Shown here: positions 46,885 to 59,400 of the stretch, in pieces
How positions within the stretch are numbered: position 1 is the stretch's first letter
How the letters are laid out: every line of letters starts with the position of its first letter
Assembly (NCBI GenBank): GCA_003254905.1
Contig: QANU01043079.1
Location: forward strand, 82,702-146,701
From: Nissolia schottii
Lineage: Eukaryota > Streptophyta > Magnoliopsida > Fabales > Fabaceae
Length of the DNA: 64,000 nt
Reading direction: 5' to 3'
The notes under the pieces: model-generated
Told to the model about the DNA's origin: nothing
Seen by the model: only the letters and a program-made list of their open reading frames with translations
The model's database searches: none
Translations under genes and position numbers: made by a program

Positions 46885-49377
46885 TGGTTTGTGCACAAAC
46901 ATTATCCAACAAGCCACAAGTTCTGTTGTTGGTGAGGAAGAAGAGGTGCATTTTGAAACATTTTCAACTTTATAACTATTAATGTACATACATTATAAAC
47001 ATGTGATACAAACTTTTATATATTCTCATGAATAAACATCACTGATATGCATAATAATTAATCTATAGTTAAGTATCATACAGAATTTGATATATGATAG
47101 GATGCACAAACTTTATATGATTTCTTGCACAAACATTATTTGATCGAGTGCACAAACATTATCCAAACATGCCACAGGTTCTGTTGTTGTTGAAGAAGAG
47201 GTTCCAAAGGTTGGCATACACTTTGACACATTGGAGACATTCAAAGAATTCTGCGACAAGTATGCTAAGAAGATTGGATTTACATAGATGATAAGGAGTA
47301 CTAAATTCATGGAAGATAAACATATTAAGTGCCAAATACTATCATGTACAAGGGAAGGGTGTCGAACTTCCAATATACTAACATTTGATAAGACCAATCT
47401 AACCTCAACTGCGAAATGTGAAGGAAGGATATTTGTATCAAAGGTACAAAATAGAGATACTGAGTTGTGGGTGATAAGGAGTACTGTTAATGTACATTCG
47501 CATGAAGTGAGCCCTTCAAAAGCAAGGCTTTTCAAGGAAAACAGAAGTATTAACATGCACATAAAGCGGATGATTGAGTAAAAATGATAGTGCTGGCGTT
47601 AGAGTGAACAAGACATACCAAACTCTTGTTCAGTAAGGCAGTGGTTACGAGGAATTAAACTTCATTGAAAAGGATGTGGGAAATTGTGTTAATCGAGAGG
47701 TGTGTGCTGTTCGGGATGATGGATATGCAAAATCTCTAATGGAATATTTTGCAAGAATGAATGAGCAGAATTCGAATTTTTGGTATGATGTTGAGATTGA
47801 TGAGGAAAACCAGATTAAAAATGTTTTCTGGGCAGATGTAAAGAGCCGAGCGACTCATGAATACTTTAGCGATGTGGTCTTGTTTGACACAACGCATGGC
47901 ATAAATAGGTATCGTATGTCATTTGGTTCGTTTGTAGGCGTTAACCACCATGAGATGTCTATGCTGCTTGGATGTGCATTGCTATCGGGGGAGGACACAT
48001 CGACGTTTGTGTGGCTATTTGAATGCTAGGTTAAATGTATGTCGGGAAAGCGGCCAAACGATATATTGATAAATCAATGCAAAACGATGCAGAATGCAAT
48101 TGAAATTGTGATGCAAAAAAACTGAAAGGGTGCAAGGAATATGCTAAGATCAAGGCCGAGTTTAAAAACATCGTGTGGGAAACATTATCTGTCCATGATT
48201 TTGAGGATCGATAGTTTGCATTCTTAACAAAGTACAGCCTTGAAGACAATGAGTGGTTGGATGGTATATTTTTCTTAATCTTTGGTTAGCATGTTTGTTA
48301 AATTTATGTTAAACTTGTTAGATTTAAGTTTGTGCATTGAATATTACAATGTATGTGCACAATTGATGTCGCATTTTATGTATAATCAATTTTTGATATA
48401 ATAAGATTTTATGTCAGATAAAGGTTGTGCACATGCTGTATTAATGTTTGTGTATTATACGCGATAATGTTTGTGCACTGATGGCCATGCACACTTTTTG
48501 TCAGGTTTTGCTTTGTTGATATTTTGTTTGTGCGTGTGTTGCTAATTTGTGTGCACTTATTATGTTAATGTTTGTGTACATCAGGTCTATCTAATGAACG
48601 TAACAAATGAGTTCCAATATACTTTAGGAATGAATTTTGGGCTGGAATGAGGAACACAAACAAGCGAGAGCATACATGCATTCTTTGATTGATACTTAAA
48701 CTCAAATAGTAGCTTGGAGCAATTTGTCAAGCAATATGATAACGCTCTTGCATCAAAGACCCAAAAGGAGCTTGAGCTAGATGTTGCTAGCTTCAAGACA
48801 ACAATTTCGTGTGTGATGACATCTTTGATTGAGAATCAATTTCAATCGGAGTACACACATGGCAAGTATCGTGAGGTACATAATGAGTTCAAAGCAAAGG
48901 TAAACTGTAACACATTTCTTAAAGACAAGCAAGACACTAAATTAACCTACACTGTCACTAAAGAAGTCAATGTCAATGGTAAGGTAAGAGAGTTGTCCTA
49001 CGATGTGTTGTTTGATGGAGACTCTAATAATGTTAGATGTCACTGTTATCTTTTTGAGTCAACGGGGACTATTTGCCGACATTGTTTGTGTGTGCTTGAT
49101 GTTGAAAGAGTTAGAGAAATTCTAACAAAGTTCATTCTAAGCGGTGGAGCAAAAACGTTAAGCGGATATATAACACGATAAAGAGCAGCTATGACATTAG
49201 TAGGATGAGGGCGGTAAAAGATAGATATGATGGTCTATGCACCCATTTTTACAATGTCGCAAAACGTGATGTAGCCACGAAGGAAGGAATAGGCTTTTTT
49301 CACCGGGCACTAGATATGATAGAGGTTGGATTACAATCTCATTCACAAATTTTTAAACATCTTATAAACTAGTTCTT
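46885..49377 (+). pseudogene. Broken FAR1-related / MULE-type transposase gene
   Basis: Segments in changing frames follow the order of FAR1/FHY3-related proteins. A FAR1 zinc-binding region lies at about 47190-47580 (FDTLETFKEFCDKYAKKIGF, then VNVHSHEVSP). A MULE transposase core lies at about 47670-48030 (FWADVKSRATHEYFSDVVLF, then DTTHGINRYRMSFGSFVGVN). The region near 48170-48660 holds the EFWAGM-type motif, and a C-terminal part with a SWIM zinc finger (CHCYLFESTGTICRHCLCVL) lies at 48710-49180. Stops at about 47286, 48028 and 48211, plus frameshifts, split it. It could be a decayed FRS gene or a decayed autonomous MULE; the flanking motifs favour a transposon. Confidence 0.8.
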
Positions 49378-50343
49378 TTAATGCTTTTATTTATGAAAAA
49401 TTTATTACGGTCATATAAAACATAAAATAATAATAAAATTTAATTAATCTAATTATAAAAATGATAAAAATAAATAAAAATAGTATAAGATATTTACCTT
49501 AATTAGTGTGAGAAATCAACCTTTTTTATTATTACTACTTGAGATACAATTTGACTTTAAATAAACTTATTCTACAAGTCATCGTCCTACGTCACATCCC
49601 TCACCGCTGCATTAATCTCAGTCGTCACCTGAATCTGACGACGGTAACTGCTCCCCTCCACGCTGCTGCTGTCGCTGTACTCCGCCCTCGCACGCTCTCC
49701 GGACCGCGCGTGAGATTCACGGACGCACATAACCTACCCTTCGTGTCGTTTTCCACTTTTCCATTCCACGTGGTTTCGTCCGTTAATTATTTTAATTAAC
49801 TCGGGCTGTGTCTCTGACGCTCCCTTAAAGCAGCGTGAGGTTCGGTAATCGAAGCAAAGATCCACCACACTCGAATTCTCCATAGTTCCCGAGATCCCCC
49901 AATCACAGCCACACAAGTGCAAGAAAAAAATAAAGATCCCAGAATACGATTATTCAATTTCAACCCGCGGAAAAGACTCACGTGAACCTCACCGTAGTCA
50001 AACATTTCCCCCCTTTTACTTTTTCTTTTTTCACGAGAATTTAATTAATTAATTAAGCAATTAAATAAAGCTTGCTCTCTGCACCGTCGGGGTTCTTCTC
50101 TCCAATTCCAATTCCAATTCCAATTCGATCTTCCTCCCCCGTGCATCTCTAAGTGATTTCTAGGGTTTTCAGTGATATTCAGATTCCGCACGCTCGCAGG
50201 AGCTACGGTTTTCTCTCCCCCCGTTCATGGTGACCGCGACTGGTCACTGCATTCGTTCCTGAATCCCAATTTCTGACCCCGAAATTGCAAAATCTATTAA
50301 TCTCAGTTCAATCCCCCAATGTAATGACTTCTGTCGTCGGCGA
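49378..50343 (+). promoter_or_regulatory. Promoter and 5' UTR region of the large glycine-rich membrane protein
   Basis: An AT-rich block to about 49590 gives way to CT/CG-rich sequence that looks like a transcribed leader. Four CCAATT units stand at 50102-50125. Short open frames here do not resemble proteins. No TATA box can be assigned with confidence. Confidence 0.45.
50102..50125 (+). repeat. (CCAATT)4 minisatellite in the 5' UTR
   Basis: Four perfect 6-bp units about 220 bp upstream of the start codon. Confidence 0.9.
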
Positions 50344-53300
50344 ATGGCTCGATTACGTTTCCGGCGCCTCTGTTCCCTCGCCATCCTTGCTCTCGCAGTC
50401 GTCCTCGCCGCGAGGCACTGCGCATGCGACGATGACGAATCGACGACGATCGACAACGAGCTGGAGCGGAGCGAATTCTCGGTAACCGATCTCGACTGGA
50501 GCCTCTTCCATCAGGACTACTCCCCGCCGGCTCCGCCGCCGCCACCGCCGCACCCGCCGTCGGTGTCGTGCGTCGACGATCTTGGCGGGGTCGGGTCGCT
50601 GGACACGACGTGCAAGATAGTGAACGACGCGAACCTCACTCGCGATGTGTACATAGCAGGGAAGGGCAGTTTCAACGTCCTAGCCGGGGTGAGGTTCCAC
50701 TGCCCGATCCCAGGGTGCGTGATAACCGTCAACATTACCGGCAATTTCAGCTTAGGCAGCAACTCCTCGATTCTGACCGGAACCTTTGAATTGGAATCGG
50801 AGAACGGAAGCTTCGAGAACGGCTCGTTGGTGAACACCACGGGTATGGCGGGGGATCCTCCGCCGCAGACGAGCGGGACTCCGCAAGGGGTGGATGGCGG
50901 CGGCGGCGGGTATGGAGGGAGGGGCGCGAGCTGCTTGACGGACACGTCGAAGCTGCCGGAGGATGTTTGGGGTGGGGACGCGTACGCGTGGGCGTCGCTG
51001 CAGCAACCTGATAGCTATGGGAGCAAGGGTGGGTCGACGAGCAAGGAGAGTGACTATGGTGGATTGGGTGGTGGGATTGTGAAGATTACTGTTCGCCAGG
51101 TTCTTGAGATGAATGCGAGGGTTTTGGCTGAAGGGGGAAATGGAGGGACCAAAGGTGGAGGTGGCTCTGGCGGCAGCATCTACATCAAGGCTCACAGAAT
51201 GTAATAATTTATTCGTTTGTTTCTTTCAATTTTTTTTAGTGTTGTTTGGTTAACAAGCATATTCTTATTGAATCTGAACTATTTCAGTTGTCATCATTTT
51301 ATTGGTCTAGTGTTGGGCGATTTTGATATTCATATTGGAATAATCCTTGCTGTATTCGCTTTTTGTTTCCACTCTGTATGTGCTTCATACTAATTTTTAA
51401 GTGAGATTATGTAGGCTGACACGCTTTTTGGAAAAACATGATTTAAATCAGTTTCTTTTGTGAAGTTAACACACGTTATCATGGCTTTGAAGTTCATTTT
51501 TACCTTCTAATCTGTTTACATCTTTTAGTTACACACGAAACAGTATGCTGGGCCTGGAACACTCTCCCCTTCTTTCTCTCTCTAATTGGGTTCCATGATT
51601 TTCTTCCCTATATTGATATGCCTAAAGTCCTAGGCATACATAGTCGGTAGTGGAATGTTTTAAATTCGTCTTGGTTTTGATTGCAATTGGAATGCAACGT
51701 ACTTTTCATGAGTTTTGTTTTGTGCTTTTTCATGGATCTGTTATTTTCTTTTAAAGAGCAGGATTGGTACTGGGATTATAAGTGCTTGTGGAGGTTATGG
51801 TTTTGCTGGTGGTGGTGGCGGCAGAGTTGCAGTTGATGTTTTCAGCAGGCATGATGAGCCCAAAATTTATGTGCATGGTGAGGATTTTTTTGCTTTCACT
51901 CTGGTTTGCTCTTTCTAAGTATACTTTGCAGATGAGCTTCCCAGCAGATTAAGTCCTCAATCTCATTTATGCTAAGCCCTTAATATATTTAGTGTGACAA
52001 TAGATTGCATATTTCAGGTGGTAGTAGCTATGGCTGTGCTGAAAATGCGGGCGCTGCTGGGACTCTTTATGATGCAGTTCCTCGAAGCCTTTTTGTTGAT
52101 AACTATAACATTACAACTGATACAGAGACACTTCTCTTGGATTTCCGTAATCAACCTCTTTGGACTAATGTTTATGTTCGAAATAAGGCTAGGGCCACAG
52201 TTCCGCTGCTTTGGAGTCGTGTACAGGTTCGTCCAATTCAGATATATGGAATAGTCCAAATACCGTTTTCTCTTAATAATCCCGTTGTTCGTTTTTCCTC
52301 GTCTGCTGACAGGCTATTTATTTCTTTTGTTATTTTGCTCTATGTTCAAAATTATATCAGTTTTAAAACTCATTAGTAAACTCAACATGAATGTGTGTGT
52401 GTGTGTGTGTGTGTGTATAATATGAATTTATATATATATATTGTAATTTTTTAAAAAATGGTAAAAGAATTGAGACAATTAAATTGTCTGGTTGAACCGG
52501 GAGCTTTCATTAAATGATTCGTTGTATTGAAGAGGCATAAGAGTACCATTCTATATATTGCTCGTGAAAAAGTTGACTCCTTAAAGAAACTAACTGCTGA
52601 AGAAACTCCCGAGTATAGGTTTGGAAATTTTAGTTTACAAGTTCAGAGCCAGAATCCCATTGGCAAAATTGTTGAAGATAAAAGGAACAAAGCCCCAACT
52701 AGAACAACTCATTGGAGCATGTGTTTTCATATCCCTGTGATCCATTTGCTTGATATGTATTGCTTATTTTGTCTTGCGTTGCTTACTGTGTGTTCTTCTT
52801 TTAAATCTTACAATCCATATGTTATTTTTTCCCTTATTTTCGAATTGTAAGATTTATTTTTTTTTAATTTATTTTTTTTAATGTTTTTTTAAGAGCTTTC
52901 TTGGTGTTGATGTGAATTCAATATGTTATATTTTTATTTCTAACGTATTTTTAGGGTGCTGGGTGTGTATATTTTTGTTTAGATATGCAAAGGAATTAGA
53001 AACGGGAACGGTCACAAGAGCCTTATTTTTTGTATCTGCTAGTATTATTTGGTTGCTTGGTTCTTAGAGTATGCCTTGTTTTCTGTCTTCCTTTCTGATG
53101 ATTTCTTTCATCCAAAAGAGAGAGTGGTAAGATTCCTCCTTCTCCCCCCTTCCAAAATGTTTTGCCTCTTTAGTTGCGATTACCCTAGCTCTCTGAGCCA
53201 GTTTCCTAGGATTAACTTCCATGGCTTATTTTTATGGCAGCGTGCAATATGTGCTAGAAGATGGTGTATTTGGCTAGAGTGAAGCTTTCATACCTCTTAG

Positions 53301-56300
53301 GATTTTTCTTTGTCACACCACTTGATCTGCAATAAGATTCAGCTGTTAGCATCTATTTGGTTCCAAGCTTATGGCCTTCTATCTGGGGTTTCTCTAAATC
53401 TATGTTACGGAATTGGAAACCTTTGTTACATTGATCTTTCTCTTTTCCATGTTTGTTTTTTCACACTGCTTTTTGGTTTGGGATGATTCCTTGTCCTCAT
53501 CACTCTTTGTTATTCCTCTTTTCATCATATTCAGTATCTACTTCTATCCAAACAAACAAATTATATTGTGATGCATTTTATGTTTTCAATCTGATTTGAA
53601 AAATATTCCCCATGCGAGGACATTAGTTCAACTCTGTTCCTTATTCATTATACAGGTGCAAGGGCAGATAAGTATCTTGCAGGGTGGGGTTTTGAGCTTT
53701 GGGCTGCGGCACTATGCCTCGTCAGAGTTTGAGTTATTGGCTGAAGAATTGTTAATGAGTGATTCTACGATGAAGGTAGCTGGAATATCTGTTGGTATTT
53801 GTTTAGTTAATCTTGTTTCTCGAGTTGTTGTTGATCTTATGCACCACTATCTTTTGCATCTTTAAATTGCACTCTAAAACTTTGACTCATGCACTTCCTG
53901 ATTTTTGTTAGCTGTTTTATCCAGAATTACTTGACATGAATGAGCAAATCAGACATAGGCTGACATTTCTTTAATCCATATATTTGCTTATTTCTTGTGG
54001 TAAGGTATATGGAGCTCTACGCATGTCGGTAAAAATGTTCTTGATGTGGAACTCAAAATTGCTCATCGATGGCGGAGAAGACACAGCAGTGGCAACTTCT
54101 TTGCTTGAGGCCAGTAATTTGATCGTTCTCAGGGTATTTAACAACTCCTTGACTGTGCAATATTATTGCATATATAGTCTATCATTTGACACATCTAGTT
54201 TTATTAACAGGAGTCTTCTGTGATACACTCTAATGCAAATCTTGGAGTTCATGGTCAAGGTTTACTTAATTTATCAGGGCCAGGGGACTGGATTGAGGCA
54301 CAACGATTGGTTTTATCCCTATTTTATAGTATTCATGTGAGGCATTTTTCTGTTTTTAACACTGATCATTTTCTCAGCTGTTTCATCTTCGTTTAATGAA
54401 TTGAGAGAACTCATTCCTTTTTCATGAAATTTCTTCTCAGCAATCTTTTCATACTAGTTTTGTAATATGTTTTTAATTCTTTTACTTTTTGGGCTTGTTC
54501 GATGGATAGCCCACCCACCTCGCGGGAAAAACTTGGTGATAGTGGTTGCTGTTATATATATACACTACCTGCTTTGCTTGAGAATATATTTCTACTATTG
54601 ATTAATAATTTGTTGCATGCTATCTCCCAAGATGTTTTTACTTATTTTAAAACAATCTAATACAATCATTTGTTTTTATACTAGGGACCTATGAATATCT
54701 TATGGTTAATGAAAGGGTGCACAGTAGTTTCCTCCTGGATAAATTAGTTTATTAAAAGATAGCAGTTACAATAAAATTCTTCAATTCTCTGAATAGCTGT
54801 CAGATAAACCTTAAGAAACCTTGGGTTGAAAGCCATTTCCTTTCGTTTACAAAATCTAAGTTAAATGGCTACACCTGTACTATAACCATTCGGATCCAAC
54901 TTATTCCCTAAGCAACACATATGATGTTCTTGGCTCTCTTGACACTTTTTGGCCTTGGTTTTGAGTGTTGTCATTTTCTCTTCTTTTAAGTAGATTCATA
55001 TTGGTTACTTTCTTGCTTCATGGAATCAGGCATTGTAATAATAGAATAATACGTGCTTGCATTTTCAATAAGCATGATTGGGTCTTACCTTTGAAAGCTG
55101 ATTTTGATTTTTTTACATTTTGTGTAGGTTGGGCCTGGATCTATCTTGCGTGGTCCATTGGAGAATGCAACAACCTATGATGCGTGCGTTTGGATGTTGT
55201 TAAATGATATTTGTTGACTTCTTATTCTATGCTCTACCTTTTAGTTCTGATAAATTTTTATGCTCTTATCATTGACAGTACTCCCAAGCTTTACTGCAAC
55301 AACAAAAATTGCCCATTTGAATTACTTCATCCTCCCGAGGATTGCAATGTGAATTCATCATTGTCATTCACCCTTCAGGTACTTTTTAAATTTGTGATGG
55401 TGTGGTGAATTCGGTTATGCTAATATATCTTTAATTGAAAGTTCTTCTGCTGCCTTTCTGCTTTCTAGATCTGTCGAGTTGAGGACATCCTTGTTGAAGG
55501 CCTTGTAAAAGGTTCTGTTGTTCATTTCCACAGGGCAAGGACCATAACTGTTGAATCTTCTGGAACTATATCTGCCTCTGGAATGGGTATGTTTCCTTGT
55601 CCATGAGGCTGTTGTCAGTTTGACTCAAATTACCGTGTATTTCCTATTTTCATTTTTTGACTTGAAATTTATTTTCACAGGCTGTACAGGTGGTTTGGGT
55701 CATGGAAATGTTCTAAGTAATGGCATTGGCAGTGGTGGTGGGCATGGTGGTAAAGGTGGGGATGCATGTTATAATGATACCTGTGTTAAAGGTGGCATCT
55801 CATATGGGAGTGCAACCCTGCCCTGTGAACTTGGCAGTGGAAGTGGAAATGGCAGCTCAGCTGGTAGCACAGCTGGGGGTGGTATCATAGGTAAGCTTAT
55901 GTTTGGGTCAGTTTTTTGGTTATTTTTCAAAAATGGAAGATGTTGATCGCCACAATTTTTTTTTAAAACTTTCAATCTTATGTTATGTCTGTTGGGCAGT
56001 CATCGGATCATTAGAACATCCTCTGTCAAGTTTGTCCATTCACGGTTCTGTAAGTGCTGATGGAGAGAATTTTGAACCAGCAATCCGAAAGGAAAATTTT
56101 GTAATTTTTGATAATTTTACTGGAGGTCCTGGGGGTGGATCTGGTGGGACTATCCTATTGTTTCTCCATGCTGTAGCAATTGGTGAATCGGCTATTCTTT
56201 CTAGTATGGGAGGATATGGCAGCTTAAATGGAGGTGGGGGTGGTGGTGGTGGAAGAATTCACTTTCATTGGTCTGACATTCCCACTGGAGATGTTTATCA

Positions 56301-56406
56301 GCCTATTGCTAGTGTGAAAGGAGGCATTCAGACTGAGTATGTTGCTGCAACTTTACTATATGTTTGATTTGATTTTTGAACTTCTGAAAATTTCAAATTT
56401 CCTTTA

Positions 56407-56448
<42 letters not shown>

Positions 56449-59400
56449 TTTATCAAAAATGATTCCCTCAAGTTTTTTGTTTTAGCTCTTAGTATTTTTT
56501 TGGCATTTCTGCCTCTGCCTTTTATTTGTAATGATAATAATGATAATTTCAGAAAATTTTCCTTTTATCTGATTATAATAGGGGAGGAAAGGGTACAGGC
56601 CAGGGTGGCTATGGAGAAAATGGGACAATAACTGGAAAGGATTGTCCAAAAGGGCTCTATGGGACATTTTGTGAGGTATACTTGTCTGTTTGTTCTCCGC
56701 AGTCATATTATAATTCCATATATGAATTTGTGCTCTTGCTTTCTGATTGTGAGTTTCAGTGTTTGCTAAATGTGTGACCTTATTCTACGTTTCTTGGTAT
56801 TTTGTCTACATTTGTTACTATTATGGTCATATTTAGGTTCCCCATTATTTGTATACCAACCTCAATACGGTGGCAGGTTGAAGTATGGTATGTGGATTTC
56901 ATTTCCTAGAGTGGTTTCTTTTCAATTTTTTGCAATTCTTGCGCAACTTAATCTGGTTTCCAGCTCTAAACACGGAAACCACATAAGAGTTACATTTTAA
57001 AGTAATCATTGTAAATGTTTTTTTAGAGCTTTATACAAGGGGCTTGGAAAGGGATAGCAAAAAAGGCACCTATGCAATGCATGGGTATATGACTAGTCGA
57101 TTACTTAAAATTATGTTGAAAAATGGCCTCGTGCATGTTAAGTAAGCAGAAGAGTGCTGTGACGGTAAATTAATTCTAGTGTTGTGGTATTCTGTGTGAT
57201 ACTATGCACCAAGACAGAAGTTGAGTGTGCTGGATTTGACTACAGTCTAGAAAAAGAGAAAAAATAAAGAAAATAAACTGAAGTTGTTTCAGGTGGAGAA
57301 GACAGGCGAGAGGTTGAAGTTTGTAAAAAGGAGATGAAATACATAGAAACTTGCACCAAAGCCCCAGTCAGCAATCTGCCTCAGTCAAGAGTTGTTAGTT
57401 GTTACCCCTACTTCTGTAATTTGCCCTGACTGCGAGTGCAACCTCTTGGCAACTATAAAATGTACATGCTTAATTGAATGACTATGTTTTGCTTTATTTT
57501 TGTAGCCTCAGCCAGGTTTAATAGAATCCTGCGCCCCTTTTTATTGCATACCCATTGGCTAGAAGTCTTTTAAGAGATGAAAACCAGGTCTTTTGGCTGC
57601 AATCTCACGGTTGCAAGCTTTTCGTCCATCATGCTTTGTGTGAGCCTAATTTGATGTGGCTACATCATGCTCACATTGTTAACTCTACCTTGGCTCAGTG
57701 TTGGTGAACCACTTGACTGCATCCTACCTTGCCCTCAGTTCCTATGCTGGCCACTGCTTTTTACGAGGGAGCTTAGTCAAATTAATTGGACCTTTGTTTC
57801 CAGTCTTTTGTCTCCGTGCATTCCATCTTGTGGTGACTATTGATGCTACTGCTAAATTTTCAACTCACTGGTTTATACTTCTTGATTGCCTCCAGGAATG
57901 TCCAGCCGGCACTTACAAGAATGTTACTGGATCTGATAAATCACTTTGTCTCCATTGTCCTGTTAACGAGCTTCCTCATCGTGCTGTTTATATTTCAGTC
58001 CGAGGTAGATTTCTCAATTTAATGGATGATCAAGTAAATGGGCCAGACAGTATTCTGTTGTAGTTTGAAGCATTTTGTTGTGGAAGTTAAAATGCATTAA
58101 TTTTCATCTCGTCCCTTTGTACAGGTGGCATTGCTGAAACTCCCTGCCCATATGAATGCATTTCAGACAGATATCACATGCCAGATTGTTATACTGCTCT
58201 TGAAGAGTTAATTTACACATTTGGTGGGCCATGGCTGTTTGGTCTTTTTCTTACGGGTCTCTTGATCCTGTTAGCACTGGTTCTTAGTGTTGCTAGAATG
58301 AAATTTGTTGGGGTTGATGAATTGCCTGGTCCAGCACCCACTCAACATGGTTCTCAAATAGATCATTCCTTCCCTTTCCTGGAGTCGCTAAATGAGGTAT
58401 TCCTCAAATTATGTGGTTCCCTTTTTGGTTTCCATATCATTATATTTGTGAATTAAGATGGTCATACCGATAGTAGCATTTGCTTCCCTATTTCCTTCTC
58501 TAATTTGTTTTGGCTCTATATTTTTCTTTACATCCTTGGCAATGGTACCATGATGCTGTGTTGCTGTGCAATGCTTAGGTCTTGGAAACAAACAGAGTTG
58601 AGGAGTCCCAGAGTCATGTTCATAGGATGTACTTTATGGGAGCCAATACTTTCAGTGAGCCTTGGCATCTGCCACATACACCTCCTGAACAAATACAGGA
58701 TATTGTGTAAGGAAAACTCTTCTCTGATTAATCATTGTAGATTTTCTGGTTGAAATTTGAGGATGTAGTTTTATTTTGGGTTAATTTGTGTTGTTTGGTT
58801 TTGTTATTGAGATGTATAACTTCCAACATTTGATATGGGCAGTTACGAAAGTGCATTCAATACATTTGTGGATGAAATTAATGCTATAGCAACTTATCAA
58901 TGGTGGGAGGGAGCAATATATAGCATACTTGCTGTTCTAGCATATCCCCTTGCATGGTCATGGCAACAATGGCGCAGGAGATTGATGTTGCAACGTCTGC
59001 GTGAGTTTGTTCGATCCGAGTATGACCATGCTTGCCTTCGTTCTTGTCGCTCACGAGCTCTCTATGAAGGGATCAAGGTTTGACTTATTATGCATATTGA
59101 ACCTGTAAACAATCAAATATTTGATTGACTTGTTTTGAAGTTGAGTTGGTTTAGTTGCATCTCTTAATCATGTTCTAATGTGCATTCATATGGTCAATTG
59201 TAAATGTTGAGTGCATTTATATGGATAACTAGACAACTGATGACTTGATTTGTTTTTATTTCATTGTCTTGCATTTAGTTGTAGTTTTAGTGTTTATAGT
59301 TTTTCCTACAGTGATCTGTCATATCAAGATGCCTGCTAATTTATTGCATTGGTATTGATCACTTCTTTTTCGTAAATTAACATCCCAAGATCATTTATTC

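Noticed and set aside
47113-47562. Minus-strand frame opposite the FAR1-like remnant
   Set aside because: The plus strand carries the recognisable FAR1 motifs; this is a shadow.
49539-50285. Short frames upstream of the large membrane protein
   Set aside because: No homology; they lie in CT-rich leader with the CCAATT repeat.
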